Source: Mesorhizobium sp. M4B.F.Ca.ET.058.02.1.1 (GTDB lineage Bacteria > Pseudomonadota > Alphaproteobacteria > Rhizobiales > Rhizobiaceae). From it: 64,000 nt of DNA. The stretch covers positions 124,001 to 188,000 of the forward strand of contig NZ_CP034450.1 in the NCBI RefSeq assembly GCF_003952505.1. Reading direction: 5' to 3'. Positions 1-9,218 of the stretch are shown in pieces; positions within the stretch are counted from its first letter, which is position 1; each line of letters opens with the position of its first letter. Under the pieces are notes generated by a model, which did not search any database, had not been told where the DNA came from, and saw only the letters and a list, made by a program, of their open reading frames with translations. A program made the translations under genes and the position numbers.

Positions 1-1
1 G

Positions 2-910
2 GCTGCGCTGGTCGTGCTGTGGGCGTTCAAGGCGGTCTACACCGTGCAGCCCGACGAGGTTGCGGTCGAACTGCGCTTCGGCAAGCCGAAGGCCGAGCTG
101 TCGCAGCCCGGCCTGCATTTCCACTGGTGGCCGGTCGAGACCGTCGAGACCGCCAACATTGCCGAGCAGCTGGTCGATATCGGCGGCGGCGCGAGCGGCA
201 GCAACAGTTCCGGACTGATGCTCTCGGGCGATCAGAACATCGTCAACGTGCAATTCTCGGTCGCCTACCAGGTCTCCGACCCGAAAGCCTATCTGTTCGA
301 CGTGTCGGATCCTGACGGCATGCTGAGGCAGGTCGCCGAAAGCGCCATGCGTGAGGCCGTCGGCCGGCGGCCGGCGCAGGACATCTTCCGTGACGATCGC
401 CAGGGCATTGCCGCCTCGGTGCGCGAGATCATCCAGACGACGCTGGACGGCTACAAGGCCGGCCTCAACGTCAACGCGGTCTCGATCGAGGACGCGGCGC
501 CACCGCGCGAGGTGGCCGACGCCTTCGACGAGGTGCAGCGCGCCGAGCAGGACGAGGACAAGTTCGTCGAGCAGGCCAACCAGTATTCCAACCAGAAACT
601 CGGCCAAGCGCGCGGCGCGGCGGCGCAGATCCGCGAGGACGCGGCAGCCTACAAGAACCGCGTCGTGCAGGAGGCCGAGGGTGAGGCGCAGCGCTTCATC
701 TCGGTCTATGACGAATATGCCAAGGCGCCCGAGGTGACGCGCAAGCGGCTTTATCTGGAAACGATGGAGAGGGTGCTGAAGGACTCGAACAAGGTGATCG
801 TCGAGCAGGGCAATGGGCAAGGGGTCGTTCCCTACCTGCCGCTGCCGGCACTGCAGCAGAAAGCGCCGGCGCCGGCCACCTTTGGCGCCACGACGGGAGG
901 AAACCAGTGA
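2..910 (+). CDS. hflK: HflK, FtsH protease modulator (5' end outside window)
   Basis: HflK is the larger subunit of the membrane-bound HflKC complex, which surrounds the FtsH protease and modulates its access to membrane substrates. The frame is open to the left edge (it reads A-A-L-V-V-L-W before the first internal ATG-like codon at 14), so the N-terminal cytoplasmic part and most of the membrane anchor are missing. What remains is the end of the transmembrane segment, the SPFH/band-7 domain (about residues 10-180) and an Ala/Glu/Gln-rich coiled region with EAEGEAQRF. The stop overlaps the hflC start in an ATGA junction, so the two are co-transcribed and probably translationally coupled. Confidence 0.95.
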   Translation, partial: AALVVLWAFKAVYTVQPDEVAVELRFGKPKAELSQPGLHFHWWPVETVETANIAEQLVDIGGGASGSNSSGLMLSGDQNIVNVQFSVAYQVSDPKAYLFDVSDPDGMLRQVAESAMREAVGRRPAQDIFRDDRQGIAASVREIIQTTLDGYKAGLNVNAVSIEDAAPPREVADAFDEVQRAEQDEDKFVEQANQYSNQKLGQARGAAAQIREDAAAYKNRVVQEAEGEAQRFISVYDEYAKAPEVTRKRLYLETMERVLKDSNKVIVEQGNGQGVVPYLPLPALQQKAPAPATFGATTGGNQ

Positions 911-1851
911 TGGCCAACCGTCTCCCCATCGTCGCCGTCGTCGCGGCGGTCATCCTGTTCCTGATCTATTCCTCGGTGTTCGTGGTCAACGCGCGCCAGC
1001 AGGCGCTGGTGCTGAGGTTCGGCGAGATCGTCGACGTTAAGACCGAGCCTGGCATTTATTTCAAAGCGCCTTTCGCCTTCTTCGATGCCGACAGCGTGCA
1101 GCTGATCGAAAACCGCGTGCTGCGCTTCGACCTCGACAACATCCGTGTCCAGGTGTCGGGCGGCAAGTTCTACGAGGTCGATGCCTTCATCGCCTACCGC
1201 ATCTCTAACCCGCGCGTGTTCCGTGCGGCGGTGTCCGGCAGCATCGAGCTTGCCGAGCAGCGGCTGAGGACACGTCTCGATGCGGCGCTGCGCCGTGTCT
1301 ACGGTCTACGCGACTTCGAGGCCGCGCTCTCCGAGGAACGCGCCGTGATGATGCGCGAGGTGCGCGACCAGCTCAGGCCCGACGCCACCTCGCTCGGCCT
1401 CGAGATCGAGGATGTGCGCATTCGCAGGACCGATCTCACGGCCGAGGTTTCGCAGCAGACCTTCGACCGCATGAAGGCCGAGCGTCTCGCCGAGGCCGAG
1501 CGGTTGAGGGCCCGCGGCAACGAGGCGGCGCAGCGCATCAAGGCCCGCGCCGACCGCGAGGTGGTCGAAATCGTCGCCGAGGCGCAGAAGGAATCGGAAA
1601 TCCTGCGCGGTGAGGGCGAAGCCCAGCGCAGCGCAACCTTCGCCTCCGCCTATCAGCGCGACCCGGCCTTCTTCGAGTTCTACCGCTCGATGAACGCCTA
1701 CGGTACGGCGCTGGACAACACCGGAACGACCATGGTGCTGTCGCCGGAATCCGAGTTCTTCCGCTATTTCCGCGACCCGAACAGCACGGAGACACCGGCA
1801 AAGCCAACGGCGCCGGCAACGCCGCCTGCGCAACCCGGCACCGGCCAGTAG
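910..1851 (+). CDS. hflC: HflC, FtsH protease modulator
   Basis: HflC is the partner of HflK in the periplasm-facing SPFH complex that regulates FtsH. The 313-residue product has one N-terminal membrane anchor (about residues 6-26), a band-7 domain, a long Arg/Glu/Ala-rich helix (MKAERLAEAERLRARGNEA), and a Pro/Thr-rich tail. I chose ATG 910, which overlaps the hflK TGA and has GGAGG 8-10 bases upstream; a GTG at 907 is one codon earlier and less likely. Order hflK-hflC-DUF2065-degP is typical of alphaproteobacteria. Confidence 0.95.
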   Translation: MANRLPIVAVVAAVILFLIYSSVFVVNARQQALVLRFGEIVDVKTEPGIYFKAPFAFFDADSVQLIENRVLRFDLDNIRVQVSGGKFYEVDAFIAYRISNPRVFRAAVSGSIELAEQRLRTRLDAALRRVYGLRDFEAALSEERAVMMREVRDQLRPDATSLGLEIEDVRIRRTDLTAEVSQQTFDRMKAERLAEAERLRARGNEAAQRIKARADREVVEIVAEAQKESEILRGEGEAQRSATFASAYQRDPAFFEFYRSMNAYGTALDNTGTTMVLSPESEFFRYFRDPNSTETPAKPTAPATPPAQPGTGQ

Positions 1852-1857
1852 CGTCCG

Positions 1858-2043
1858 GTGCAGGACTTTCTCGCGGCAATAGGCCTGGTCCTCGTCGTCG
1901 AGGGCCTGGTCTATGGCGGATTTCCTGGCCTCGCCAAGAAACTCGCCACCGAAGTCCTGTCGATGCCGGAGACGGCGCTGCGCATCGCCGGACTGGCGGC
2001 GATCGCCATCGGTGTCGGCATCGTCTGGCTGGTGCGCGGCTGA
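1858..2043 (+). CDS. DUF2065 small membrane protein
   Basis: A 61-residue protein with two hydrophobic segments (about residues 3-20 and 40-58) joined by a short basic linker with GGFPGLAKK. This matches the DUF2065 (YjeT-like) family, which has no established function. It starts with GTG six bases after the hflC stop and lies before a Do-family protease, the usual place for this family. A role in membrane proteostasis is only an inference from the neighbours. Confidence 0.85.
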   Translation: MQDFLAAIGLVLVVEGLVYGGFPGLAKKLATEVLSMPETALRIAGLAAIAIGVGIVWLVRG

Positions 2044-2186
2044 CGAAATTTCTTGGTGCCGGCGTAACGGACGATTTATCCTCTGCCGATAGCCACAGCC
2101 GCAAACGTGCCGTATTTCTTGCCAACATGACGCAACGCGGCGTTTTTGCGGAAGCGCTTTCTTTCAGAAACACCGGGAGGCCCTCG

Positions 2187-3701
2187 ATGACATCCAACAC
2201 CCTTCTGCGCGTGGCCAGGCGGACGCTTGTCGCCGGCGCAGCGGCGCTGCTCGTCGGCACCCTCGTTGTCCCGTCCACCGTCACACCGACCGTCGCCGCC
2301 GACGGACCGGCTTCGGTCGCCGACCTTGCCCAGGGGCTGCTGGGTGCCGTCGTCAACATCTCGACCTCGCAGACGGTAAAGGGCACAGAGGGACCCGGCG
2401 CGGTGCCGATGCCGCAATTGCCCGAGGGCTCGCCGTTCCAGGACTTCTTCGACGACTTCTTCAAGAACCGCGGCGGCGACAAGGGCGGCGGCGGCCAGAA
2501 GGTGCAGTCGCTGGGCTCCGGCTTCGTCATCGATGCCGAGCAAGGCATCGTGGTGACCAACAACCACGTCATCGCCGACGCCGACGACATCGAGGTGAAC
2601 TTCTCGGACGGCGTGACGCTGAAAGCGACACTGGTCGGCACCGACACCAAGACCGACGTCGCCGTGCTGAAGGTCGATCCGAAGGGCCACAAGCTGACGG
2701 CGGTGAAGTTCGGCGATTCCACCAAGATGCGCGTCGGCGACTGGGTGATGGCGATCGGCAATCCGTTCGGCCTCGGCGGCACGGTGACGGTCGGCATCGT
2801 CTCGGCACGCAACCGCGACATCAATTCCGGCCCCTATGACGACTTCATCCAGACCGATGCCGCGATCAACCGCGGCAATTCCGGGGGTCCGCTGTTCAAC
2901 AGCCTGGGCGAGGTCATCGGCATCAACACGGCGATCATCTCGCCGTCGGGCGGCTCGATCGGCATCGGCTTCTCCATTCCCTCGCAGCTTGCCTCGGGCG
3001 TCGTCGAACAGCTTCGACAGTTCGGCGAAACGCGGCGCGGCTGGCTCGGCGTGCGCATCCAGCCGGTCACCGACGACATTGCCGAAAGCCTCGGCATGGC
3101 GACCGCAAAGGGCGCGCTGGTGGCCGGCGTCATCAAGGGCGGACCGGTCGACAACGGCACGATCCTGGCCGGCGACGTCATCATCAAGTTCGACGGCAAG
3201 GACATCCACGAGATGCGCGACCTGCCGCGCGTCGTCGCGGAAAGCCCGGTCGGCAAGGCAGTGGACGTGGTCATCGTGCGCAAGGGCGTCGAGCAGACGG
3301 TGAAGGTGACGCTCGGCCGGCTCGAGGACGGCGAGAAGCTGGCGAGCGGCGAAGATGGCAACACCGACGAGGACAATGGCGACAAAGCGCCCGCGGTGTC
3401 TACGGCCGCCGTGCTCGGCATGACTATCGGCGAGCTCAATGACGAAACGCGGACCAAGTTCGGCATCGCCGCCGACGTCTCCGGCGTCGTCATCACCGAC
3501 GTCACCAAGGATTCGGCCGCGGCAGAGCGTGGCATCCAGCCCGGCGAGGTGATCACCGAGATCGCCCAGGAATCGGTCGCCACGCCGAAGGATGTCATGG
3601 ACCGGATCGGCGCTTTGAAGGAGCAGGGGCGCAAGAACGCGCTGTTGATGTTGGCGTCGAAGACCGGTGAGTTGCGGTTTGTCACGATCCGGATGGATTG
3701 A
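2187..3701 (+). CDS. degP: Do/DegP-family periplasmic serine protease
   Basis: A periplasmic HtrA-type protease and chaperone that degrades or refolds misfolded envelope proteins. From ATG 2187 (GGGAGG upstream) the 504-residue product has a signal peptide (RR near residues 11-12, hydrophobic to about 37), a trypsin-like domain with catalytic His127 (TNNHV), Asp157 (TKTDVAV) and Ser232 (GNSGGP), then two PDZ domains (about 275-370 and 400-495). An in-frame ATG at 2127 would add 20 residues before the signal and is unlikely. The symbol could equally be degQ or mucD; the family is certain. Confidence 0.93.
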   Translation: MTSNTLLRVARRTLVAGAAALLVGTLVVPSTVTPTVAADGPASVADLAQGLLGAVVNISTSQTVKGTEGPGAVPMPQLPEGSPFQDFFDDFFKNRGGDKGGGGQKVQSLGSGFVIDAEQGIVVTNNHVIADADDIEVNFSDGVTLKATLVGTDTKTDVAVLKVDPKGHKLTAVKFGDSTKMRVGDWVMAIGNPFGLGGTVTVGIVSARNRDINSGPYDDFIQTDAAINRGNSGGPLFNSLGEVIGINTAIISPSGGSIGIGFSIPSQLASGVVEQLRQFGETRRGWLGVRIQPVTDDIAESLGMATAKGALVAGVIKGGPVDNGTILAGDVIIKFDGKDIHEMRDLPRVVAESPVGKAVDVVIVRKGVEQTVKVTLGRLEDGEKLASGEDGNTDEDNGDKAPAVSTAAVLGMTIGELNDETRTKFGIAADVSGVVITDVTKDSAAAERGIQPGEVITEIAQESVATPKDVMDRIGALKEQGRKNALLMLASKTGELRFVTIRMD

Positions 3702-3729
3702 GTCCGGTAAGGCCTGCAACAATCTGATT

Positions 3730-4320
3730 TCAATATGAAAAGGGCGGCTGACGAGCCGCCCTTTTTCTTGCCTGCCAGTCCTTGCGCGACAGAGCGTAGA
3801 GGACATGCCGCTTGAGATGCGGGTGGCTATCGGGGATCGAGGGGTGGTCGAAATCGCGAGCCGGGTCGGGGCTCATGCCGAGGCGTTCCATGACGGCCGT
3901 CGAGCGGCGGTTGGCGGCGACGGCGAAGGAGACGATTTCATCGCGGTCGAGCGTTTCGAAGCCAAAGGCGAGCCAGGCTTCGGAGGCCTCCGTGACATAG
4001 CCCTTGCCCCAGAATTCCGGCGCCAGACGCCAGCCGATCTCGATTGTGTCGGAAGGCATGGACGGCACGTGATCGGTCTCTAAGAGGCCGACAAAGCCGA
4101 TGCATTCGCCCGTCGCGGCGATCTCGGCGGCGGCAAAGCCAAAGCCATCCTCGGCGATCCAGCCGCGAAATTCATCCATTTTGGCATCCGTCTCGGCGCG
4201 GTCGCGGCGGAACGGAAAGAATTCCATCACCTGCTCGTCAAAATTGATGCGATGGAAGAGCTCGCGATCACGGTCCTCCCAGTTGCGCAGGATCAGGCGC
4301 TCGGTGCGCATCGGTTTCAT
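3730..4320 (-). CDS. GNAT family N-acetyltransferase (RimJ/RimL type)
   Basis: A 196-residue acetyl-CoA-dependent N-acetyltransferase of the RimJ/RimL-like subgroup. It begins with TERLILR, the usual N-terminus of this group, and has the acetyl-CoA loop region PEFWGKGYVTEA and the late helix NRRSTAVMERLGM. Its substrate cannot be told from sequence. The start lies 4 bases from the serB stop on the same strand, so it is probably co-transcribed with serB. The 3' end encodes the arm of a terminator hairpin. Confidence 0.85.
   Translation of the reverse strand: MKPMRTERLILRNWEDRDRELFHRINFDEQVMEFFPFRRDRAETDAKMDEFRGWIAEDGFGFAAAEIAATGECIGFVGLLETDHVPSMPSDTIEIGWRLAPEFWGKGYVTEASEAWLAFGFETLDRDEIVSFAVAANRRSTAVMERLGMSPDPARDFDHPSIPDSHPHLKRHVLYALSRKDWQARKRAARQPPFSY
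3738..3770. terminator. Bidirectional terminator between degP and GNAT gene
   Basis: A 12-bp stem AAAAGGGCGGCT (3738-3749) with loop GACG and arm AGCCGCCCTTTT (3754-3765), flanked by A and T runs, so it can act as an intrinsic terminator on both strands. It lies between convergent genes and overlaps the last codons of the minus-strand acetyltransferase. Confidence 0.85.
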
Positions 4321-5204
4321 CCGGCAAACTCCTCCTGGCGATAGCCCTGGAGATAGAGCAGCGCCGTCAGATCGCCATGGTCGATGCGGACCTTGGCCTC
4401 CGCCGCCACCGAAGGCTTGGCATGCAGGGCAACGCCGGTGCCGGCAAGGCGGATCATGTCGAGGTCGTTGGCGCCGTCGCCGACGGCAAGCGCGTCGGCC
4501 GGTGTGAGGCCGAGGCGGGCAGAGATTTCAAGCAACGCCTCCGCCTTGGCGGCGCGGCCGAGAATTGGCTCGGCGACCAGCCCGGTGAAACGGCCGTGCT
4601 CTTCGATCAGGCGGTTGGCGCGGTTCTCCTGGAAGCCAAGCATCGCCGCGATGCGGCTGGTGAAGACATTGAAGCCGCCTGACACAAGTGCCGTCCAGGC
4701 GCCGTTGCCCCGCATGGTACGCACAAGCGCGAGGCCGCCGGATGCCAGCGTCAGCCGGTTTTCGATCAGACGGTCGACCACGGCGGTATCGAGGCCGTTC
4801 AACAGAGCCACGCGCTCGCGCAGGGCCGGCTCGAAGGCGATCTCGCCGTTCATCGAGCGCGCGGTGATCGCCGCGACACGGTCCTTGACGCCGATCTCGT
4901 CGGCCAGTTCGTCAATGCATTCCTGGTCGATCATCGTCGAATCCATGTCGGCGATGAGGATCTTCTTGCGCCGGCCCTCAGCCGGCTGGACGATCACGTC
5001 GACCGGGTGCGAGGCGAGCGCGGCGCGCAGGGCGGCGGCCGCTTCGCCTGCGTCGGCCTTCTCCGGCAGGACGAGATCGCAGGCAATGTCCTCGGCCAGC
5101 CAGCGAACAGCGCTTGCGCCGACCGACCGTGAGGCCATATTCGCAAGCGTGGCCGAGACAGCGCGGCCTTCGGGATGGGACACAAGCGTGGCGATCAGCG
5201 GCAT
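4317..5204 (-). CDS. serB: Phosphoserine phosphatase SerB
   Basis: Hydrolyses O-phosphoserine to serine, the last step of serine synthesis from 3-phosphoglycerate. The 295-residue product has an N-terminal ACT-like region (1-75) and a HAD phosphatase domain with DMDST (nucleophile Asp86, Asp88), SGGFNVF (motif II) and GDGANDLDM (motif IV). ATG 5204 gives the family's usual N-terminus; the frame is open 43 codons further upstream into miaA. It diverges from miaA with about 31 bases between starts, so promoters must lie partly within the opposite gene. Confidence 0.95.
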   Translation of the reverse strand: MPLIATLVSHPEGRAVSATLANMASRSVGASAVRWLAEDIACDLVLPEKADAGEAAAALRAALASHPVDVIVQPAEGRRKKILIADMDSTMIDQECIDELADEIGVKDRVAAITARSMNGEIAFEPALRERVALLNGLDTAVVDRLIENRLTLASGGLALVRTMRGNGAWTALVSGGFNVFTSRIAAMLGFQENRANRLIEEHGRFTGLVAEPILGRAAKAEALLEISARLGLTPADALAVGDGANDLDMIRLAGTGVALHAKPSVAAEAKVRIDHGDLTALLYLQGYRQEEFAG

Positions 5205-5235
5205 CGAGACTTCCGGGCAGGCGGGCGAGGGCCGC

Positions 5236-6135
5236 GTGAAGAACGCGATCCTGATAGCCGGGCCGACCGCCAGCGGCAAGTCGGCGCTTGCGCTGGAACT
5301 CGCCGAGCGCGAGGGCGGCGTCATCGTCAACACCGATTCGATGCAAGGCTATTCCGTGCTCGACGTGCTGACGGCGCGGCCGGGTGCCGCCGATCTCGCC
5401 CGCGCGCCGCATTTTCTCTACGGCCATGTCCATCCGTCGGTCGCCTACTCCACCGGCGCCTGGCTGCGCAACGTCACGAAGCTGATCGACGACGGCCTGC
5501 TCGCCGGACGGCCGGTGATTTTCGTCGGCGGCACCGGGCTCTATTTTCGTGCGCTGGCCGAAGGGATTTCGGACATGCCCGACATTCCGCCGGCGATCCG
5601 CGACCGCTGGCGGCACGAGCTCAAGGAGCAAGGCGCCGACCGGCTGCACCGCATCCTTATGCGCGAGGATTCGGCGGTCGGCATGCAGCTCAGGCCGACC
5701 GACGGCCAGCGGATCGTGCGGGCGCTGGAGGTGCTCGACGCCTCGGGCCGTTCCATAGCCGAATGGCAGGCGGCGCGCGGCCAGCCGCTGATCGACCGCG
5801 ACAGCGCGCGCTTCCTGGTGATCGAGCCGGACCGCGCGGAGCTGGTCGGCCGGATCGAGGCGCGGTTCGACAGCATGCTCGACAAGGGCGCGCTGGAAGA
5901 GGTCAAGCAGCTTATGGCGCTCGGCCTCGATCCGGACCTGCCGGCGATGAAGGCGATCGGCGTCCGCGAATTGCAGGCGGCGATGGCAGGACAGATGGGC
6001 TTCGCCGAAGCGATCGAGCGCGCCAAGATCGCGACGCGGCAATATGCCAAGCGCCAGGCCACCTGGTTCCGCCATCAACTGGGCCCGGAGTGGCGGCGCC
6101 TCCATTCTGCCGGCGACGCGATGCCTGCGATTTGA
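5236..6135 (+). CDS. miaA: tRNA dimethylallyltransferase MiaA
   Basis: Transfers a dimethylallyl group to N6 of A37 in tRNAs reading UNN codons. The product has the P-loop GPTASGKSALA near its N-terminus, the NTDSMQ element, the FVGGTGLYFRAL loop and the C-terminal QYAKRQATWFR motif that contacts tRNA. A GTG at 5236 gives a normal N-terminus (VKNAILIAGP) and 299 residues. GTG 5188 is in frame but would overlap serB. The open frame continues far upstream as an antisense shadow of serB. Confidence 0.95.
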   Translation: MKNAILIAGPTASGKSALALELAEREGGVIVNTDSMQGYSVLDVLTARPGAADLARAPHFLYGHVHPSVAYSTGAWLRNVTKLIDDGLLAGRPVIFVGGTGLYFRALAEGISDMPDIPPAIRDRWRHELKEQGADRLHRILMREDSAVGMQLRPTDGQRIVRALEVLDASGRSIAEWQAARGQPLIDRDSARFLVIEPDRAELVGRIEARFDSMLDKGALEEVKQLMALGLDPDLPAMKAIGVRELQAAMAGQMGFAEAIERAKIATRQYAKRQATWFRHQLGPEWRRLHSAGDAMPAI

Positions 6136-6262
6136 TCTCCGGCCACTAATGCAATCACAAAACTAAATCAAAAACCTGATATTCTCGCTCAGGTTGTCCG
6201 GGTTAACCGTCCGTAAGGCCCTGCATGGCATAAGGTCCTTGGGATGTTTCCACGGGCAGCAG

Positions 6263-7054
6263 ATGCGTTTCCATAAGGCGGAATCCGCTTTTTTCGTCTT
6301 TATTTTCGTGATCCTGGCAGCCGGCCTGGTGACGCTGCACGCCTATGGTTTCCTGCAAGCCATCGCCACTGACATGGACGCGGCTTCCCGCATCGAAAAG
6401 ATCAAGTATCTCAATAGACTGCTGTTCGCGACCGGCGTGCTGCTCGCAACCGCGCTGTTCTTCGGCGTGTTCTTCATCTACCCCCTGATCCGCAGGCAGG
6501 CGACGGAAGAAGGTAAGTTGCGCGCCATGACGGTCTCGCTCAGCGCGCGTTCGGAAACGCTGGAGCACGCGGCGCTGACCGACGGGCTGACCGGCATGCA
6601 GAACCGGCGCTATTTCGACGACGCACTGAAGGAGTATCTCGAGGAGTTTCGCCGCATCGAAAAGCCGGTCGGGCTGATGATCCTCGATCTCGACCATTTC
6701 AAGCAGGTCAACGACACGCATGGCCACGATGTCGGCGACGAGGTACTGAGGGCAGTCGCCGGCTGCCTGAAGGGCATGACACGCTACCACGACGTGGTGG
6801 CGCGGCTCGGCGGCGAGGAGTTCGCCGTGGTGACACCGAACATGGACGCCGAACTGCTGGCCAAATTCGCCGAACGTATCCGCAAAGCGATCGCCAACAT
6901 GTCGGTGCTGTCGGGCAATGTGCGCCTGAAGATCACCACCAGCGTCGGTCTTGCCGTCTGGGATCGCAAGGAAACGGCCGAGGACTTCTATCGCCGCGCC
7001 GACCGCCAGCTCTATGAGGCGAAGCGGCAGGGACGCAACCGCGTCTGCGCCTAA
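6263..7054 (+). CDS. Membrane-bound diguanylate cyclase (GGDEF)
   Basis: Makes cyclic di-GMP, the second messenger controlling motility and biofilm choices. From ATG 6263 the 263-residue protein has two transmembrane helices (about residues 9-30 and 56-78) flanking a short periplasmic loop, then a cytoplasmic GGDEF domain. The active-site motif is GGEEF at about 183-187, and RYHD five residues before it fits the RxxD inhibitory site, so product inhibition is expected. Metal-binding DLDHFKQVND is present. A TTG at 6194 is an in-frame alternative start. No EAL domain. Confidence 0.88.
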   Translation: MRFHKAESAFFVFIFVILAAGLVTLHAYGFLQAIATDMDAASRIEKIKYLNRLLFATGVLLATALFFGVFFIYPLIRRQATEEGKLRAMTVSLSARSETLEHAALTDGLTGMQNRRYFDDALKEYLEEFRRIEKPVGLMILDLDHFKQVNDTHGHDVGDEVLRAVAGCLKGMTRYHDVVARLGGEEFAVVTPNMDAELLAKFAERIRKAIANMSVLSGNVRLKITTSVGLAVWDRKETAEDFYRRADRQLYEAKRQGRNRVCA

Positions 7055-7066
7055 AATCCCATCATC

Positions 7067-7184
7067 AAATTCGTGATGCTGGCCGGCTGATGCCGTTTTT
7101 CTGCGCTTCCGGTGCTCACGGACTAAATGTCCGCTCCGCTCCGGTTCTCGAAAACGACACCATCCGACTCAGCCTGACGAATTT
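7067..7184. repeat. Structured intergenic repeat, copy A
   Basis: A 118-bp inverted repeat starting 13 bases after the cyclase stop. Outer arms AAATTCGT (7067-7074) and ACGAATTT (7177-7184) enclose partly paired sequence and a conserved core containing TGCGCTTCCGGTGCTCACG and CGCTCCGGTTCTCGAAA. The inner arms CGTTTT/AAAACG (7094-7099 and 7151-7156) pair. Related copies are at 19596 and 37131. Confidence 0.75.
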
Positions 7185-7235
7185 TCTGACGGAATTTACC
7201 CAGGCCCGCTCGGTGCTTTGGAATTTTCCCAGACA

Positions 7236-9074
7236 TCAATCGTTCTGCGGGCGCATGCCGAAGGTTGCGGGCTTGAGGCCGTAGCGCGTGTCGAAGTCCT
7301 CGTCCGGCTGCATGCGCGGGGCGGCAGGCTTGCGGTAGTCCGGGTCGCCAGCCTGGCGGGCCGTATCGACGACCTCGGCGAAGGCCATCTGCTGCTGCGG
7401 CTTCGGCACGTTGCGCAGCCGCTCGACGATCGCGGCGAGATCGACGTCTTCGCCGGTTTCGGACGGTACCGCCTTTTCGCGCGTGCCCGTGCCGGGAATG
7501 AGCTCCTGCGCCAGTTTCTCGAACTTCAATCGCATGGTCGTCGCCACGCCCTCGCCGAAGGCGATGGCTTCACGCTGGCCCATAGAGGACAGGAAGGCCA
7601 GCGTCGAGGCCGAGGAATCGGCGATCGCCGAACGGATGATCGCCTGGTCCTGCTCGTTGGCCAGCCGCATGGCGAAGAAGGTCGAGCACTGCGACAGGAT
7701 GGTCGGGTCGAGCTCGCCCGGACGCTGGGTGACGACGCCGAGATAGCAGCCGTATTTGCGGCCCTCCTTGGCGATGCGCGACAGCGCGTGCCGGGTCGGC
7801 GCGAAGCCGAGGCGCGGATCGGCCGGCATGTAGCGATGGGCTTCCTCGCACAGCAGCAGCAGCCGCAGCCGGCCCTCGCTCCACAGAGCCAGGTCGAAAG
7901 CCAGGCGCGCCAGCACCGAGCAGACGGAATTGACCACTTCGGAGGGCATGCCGGCCATCTCGAAGCAGGTTACCGGACGGCCATGGTTCGGCACGCGGAA
8001 GATGTTGCCGATCGTCTCGTGGATCGTGTCCTCGATCAGGCGCGAGTTGAACATGAATCGGTAGCGGGGATCGGACGCCGCCGATTCGATGCGCGTCTTT
8101 AGAGATTTCAACGTCGGGCGGTCGTTCTTGCTTTCGAGCATGCCCATGCGCTCGTCGATCTGCTTGATGAGATCGGCGATGCGGTAGGGCACCGGCGTAT
8201 CGGCCGTCAGCGCGTCGCTGCCGCGCCTCAGATAGGTGCCGGAACCCGGGTTGCGATAGAGGTTCTTGGCGGCGGGGATGAGATCGCGCAGCACATCGAC
8301 TTCCTCGGGCTCCGTCTCGCGCCCGCGAAACAGCACCTCGGCGAACTCTTCCAGCCTGAACATCCAGAAAGGCAGGTCCAGCGTCTTGGAATCGACCCTG
8401 ACGCAATATTCGGGCAACGAGGCGGCGAACTCGTTGTGCGGGTCGAGGATGAGGATGCGCAGATCCGGCCGGGCCTCGATCGATTTGCGCAAAAGCAGCG
8501 ACACGGCGGTGGATTTGCCGACGCCGGTGGTGCCGACGATGGCAAAGTGGCGCGCCAGGACATCGTCGATGGCGATGTTGGCGTCGATCGCCTCGTCCTG
8601 TGACAGCGTGCCAATGGTGATCGAATGCCGGCCGGCGAGGTCGTAGACGGCCTGCAAGTCGCGGCTGCGGATGCGATGCGCAATGGCGCCGATATGTGGG
8701 TAGGTGGTGATGCCGCGATCGAAGACCGGCTTAGCGCCCGGCTCGGCGCCGTCACGCACTTCGCCGATCAACTCGATGCTGACCTCGATCGGGTTCTGGC
8801 CCTCATTGCTCCAGGCGCGGTCCGACTTGCCGATTTCATAGACGAGGCCGACGGTTCGCGTCGAGCCGAGGTTGATCGAGATCATCTTGCCGACGGTCCA
8901 TAGACCGGTGACCGTGCCTTCGACATCGTCGGCATAGGCGCTGATGGTGGCGCGCGCGCCGTCGCATTGCACGACATTGCCGAGAATGCGCTTGTCGTTC
9001 TGTTCCCTGTTGCGGCGCTCCTGCGAGGTCGCTTCTCCAACGGAGACTTCGCGTTCGACAAACATAGATGGCAT
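7236..9074 (-). CDS. HerA-like FtsK-fold ATPase (DUF87)
   Basis: A 612-residue hexameric-type ATPase of the HerA/FtsK superfamily. It has a HAS-barrel-like N-terminal region (about 20-110), the Walker A VGTTGVGKSTA, Walker B LLLLCEEAHRY, and an arginine-finger region near VVTQRPGELDP. Such proteins translocate DNA, often with a NurA nuclease in archaea. No nuclease, SIR2 or other defence partner is adjacent, so a defence role is not supported here. Start is ATG 9074, with another ATG at 9065. The last 100 residues are low complexity and Pro-rich. Confidence 0.85.
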   Translation of the reverse strand: MPSMFVEREVSVGEATSQERRNREQNDKRILGNVVQCDGARATISAYADDVEGTVTGLWTVGKMISINLGSTRTVGLVYEIGKSDRAWSNEGQNPIEVSIELIGEVRDGAEPGAKPVFDRGITTYPHIGAIAHRIRSRDLQAVYDLAGRHSITIGTLSQDEAIDANIAIDDVLARHFAIVGTTGVGKSTAVSLLLRKSIEARPDLRILILDPHNEFAASLPEYCVRVDSKTLDLPFWMFRLEEFAEVLFRGRETEPEEVDVLRDLIPAAKNLYRNPGSGTYLRRGSDALTADTPVPYRIADLIKQIDERMGMLESKNDRPTLKSLKTRIESAASDPRYRFMFNSRLIEDTIHETIGNIFRVPNHGRPVTCFEMAGMPSEVVNSVCSVLARLAFDLALWSEGRLRLLLLCEEAHRYMPADPRLGFAPTRHALSRIAKEGRKYGCYLGVVTQRPGELDPTILSQCSTFFAMRLANEQDQAIIRSAIADSSASTLAFLSSMGQREAIAFGEGVATTMRLKFEKLAQELIPGTGTREKAVPSETGEDVDLAAIVERLRNVPKPQQQMAFAEVVDTARQAGDPDYRKPAAPRMQPDEDFDTRYGLKPATFGMRPQND

Positions 9075-9218
9075 GATCCCCATTCCCTCGACGTTCAGCC
9101 TACACAGATGAGGTTAAGCCGGGGTGAGGTCGGATGGTGTAGGCGGCGTTAAGCCGACCGCTAAGATTCGATCAAGCGCGCTCTTTCATTCCATGTCGTC
9201 ATTCGATATATTGAACGA

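Noticed and set aside
2076..3806. A 576-codon minus-strand frame opposite the Do-type protease
   Set aside because: The protease has its full catalytic triad and two PDZ domains in the plus frame; the minus frame is Asp/Arg/His-rich without domains.
4384..5235. Long N-terminal extension of miaA
   Set aside because: This part is the antisense of serB; MiaA proteins begin just before the P-loop, as from GTG 5236.
7236..9074. HerA-like ATPase as part of an antiviral defence system
   Set aside because: No nuclease, SIR2, DUF4297 or other known partner is adjacent; the neighbours are a cyclase and a cupin regulator. Single HerA-like genes are common on rhizobial chromosomes.
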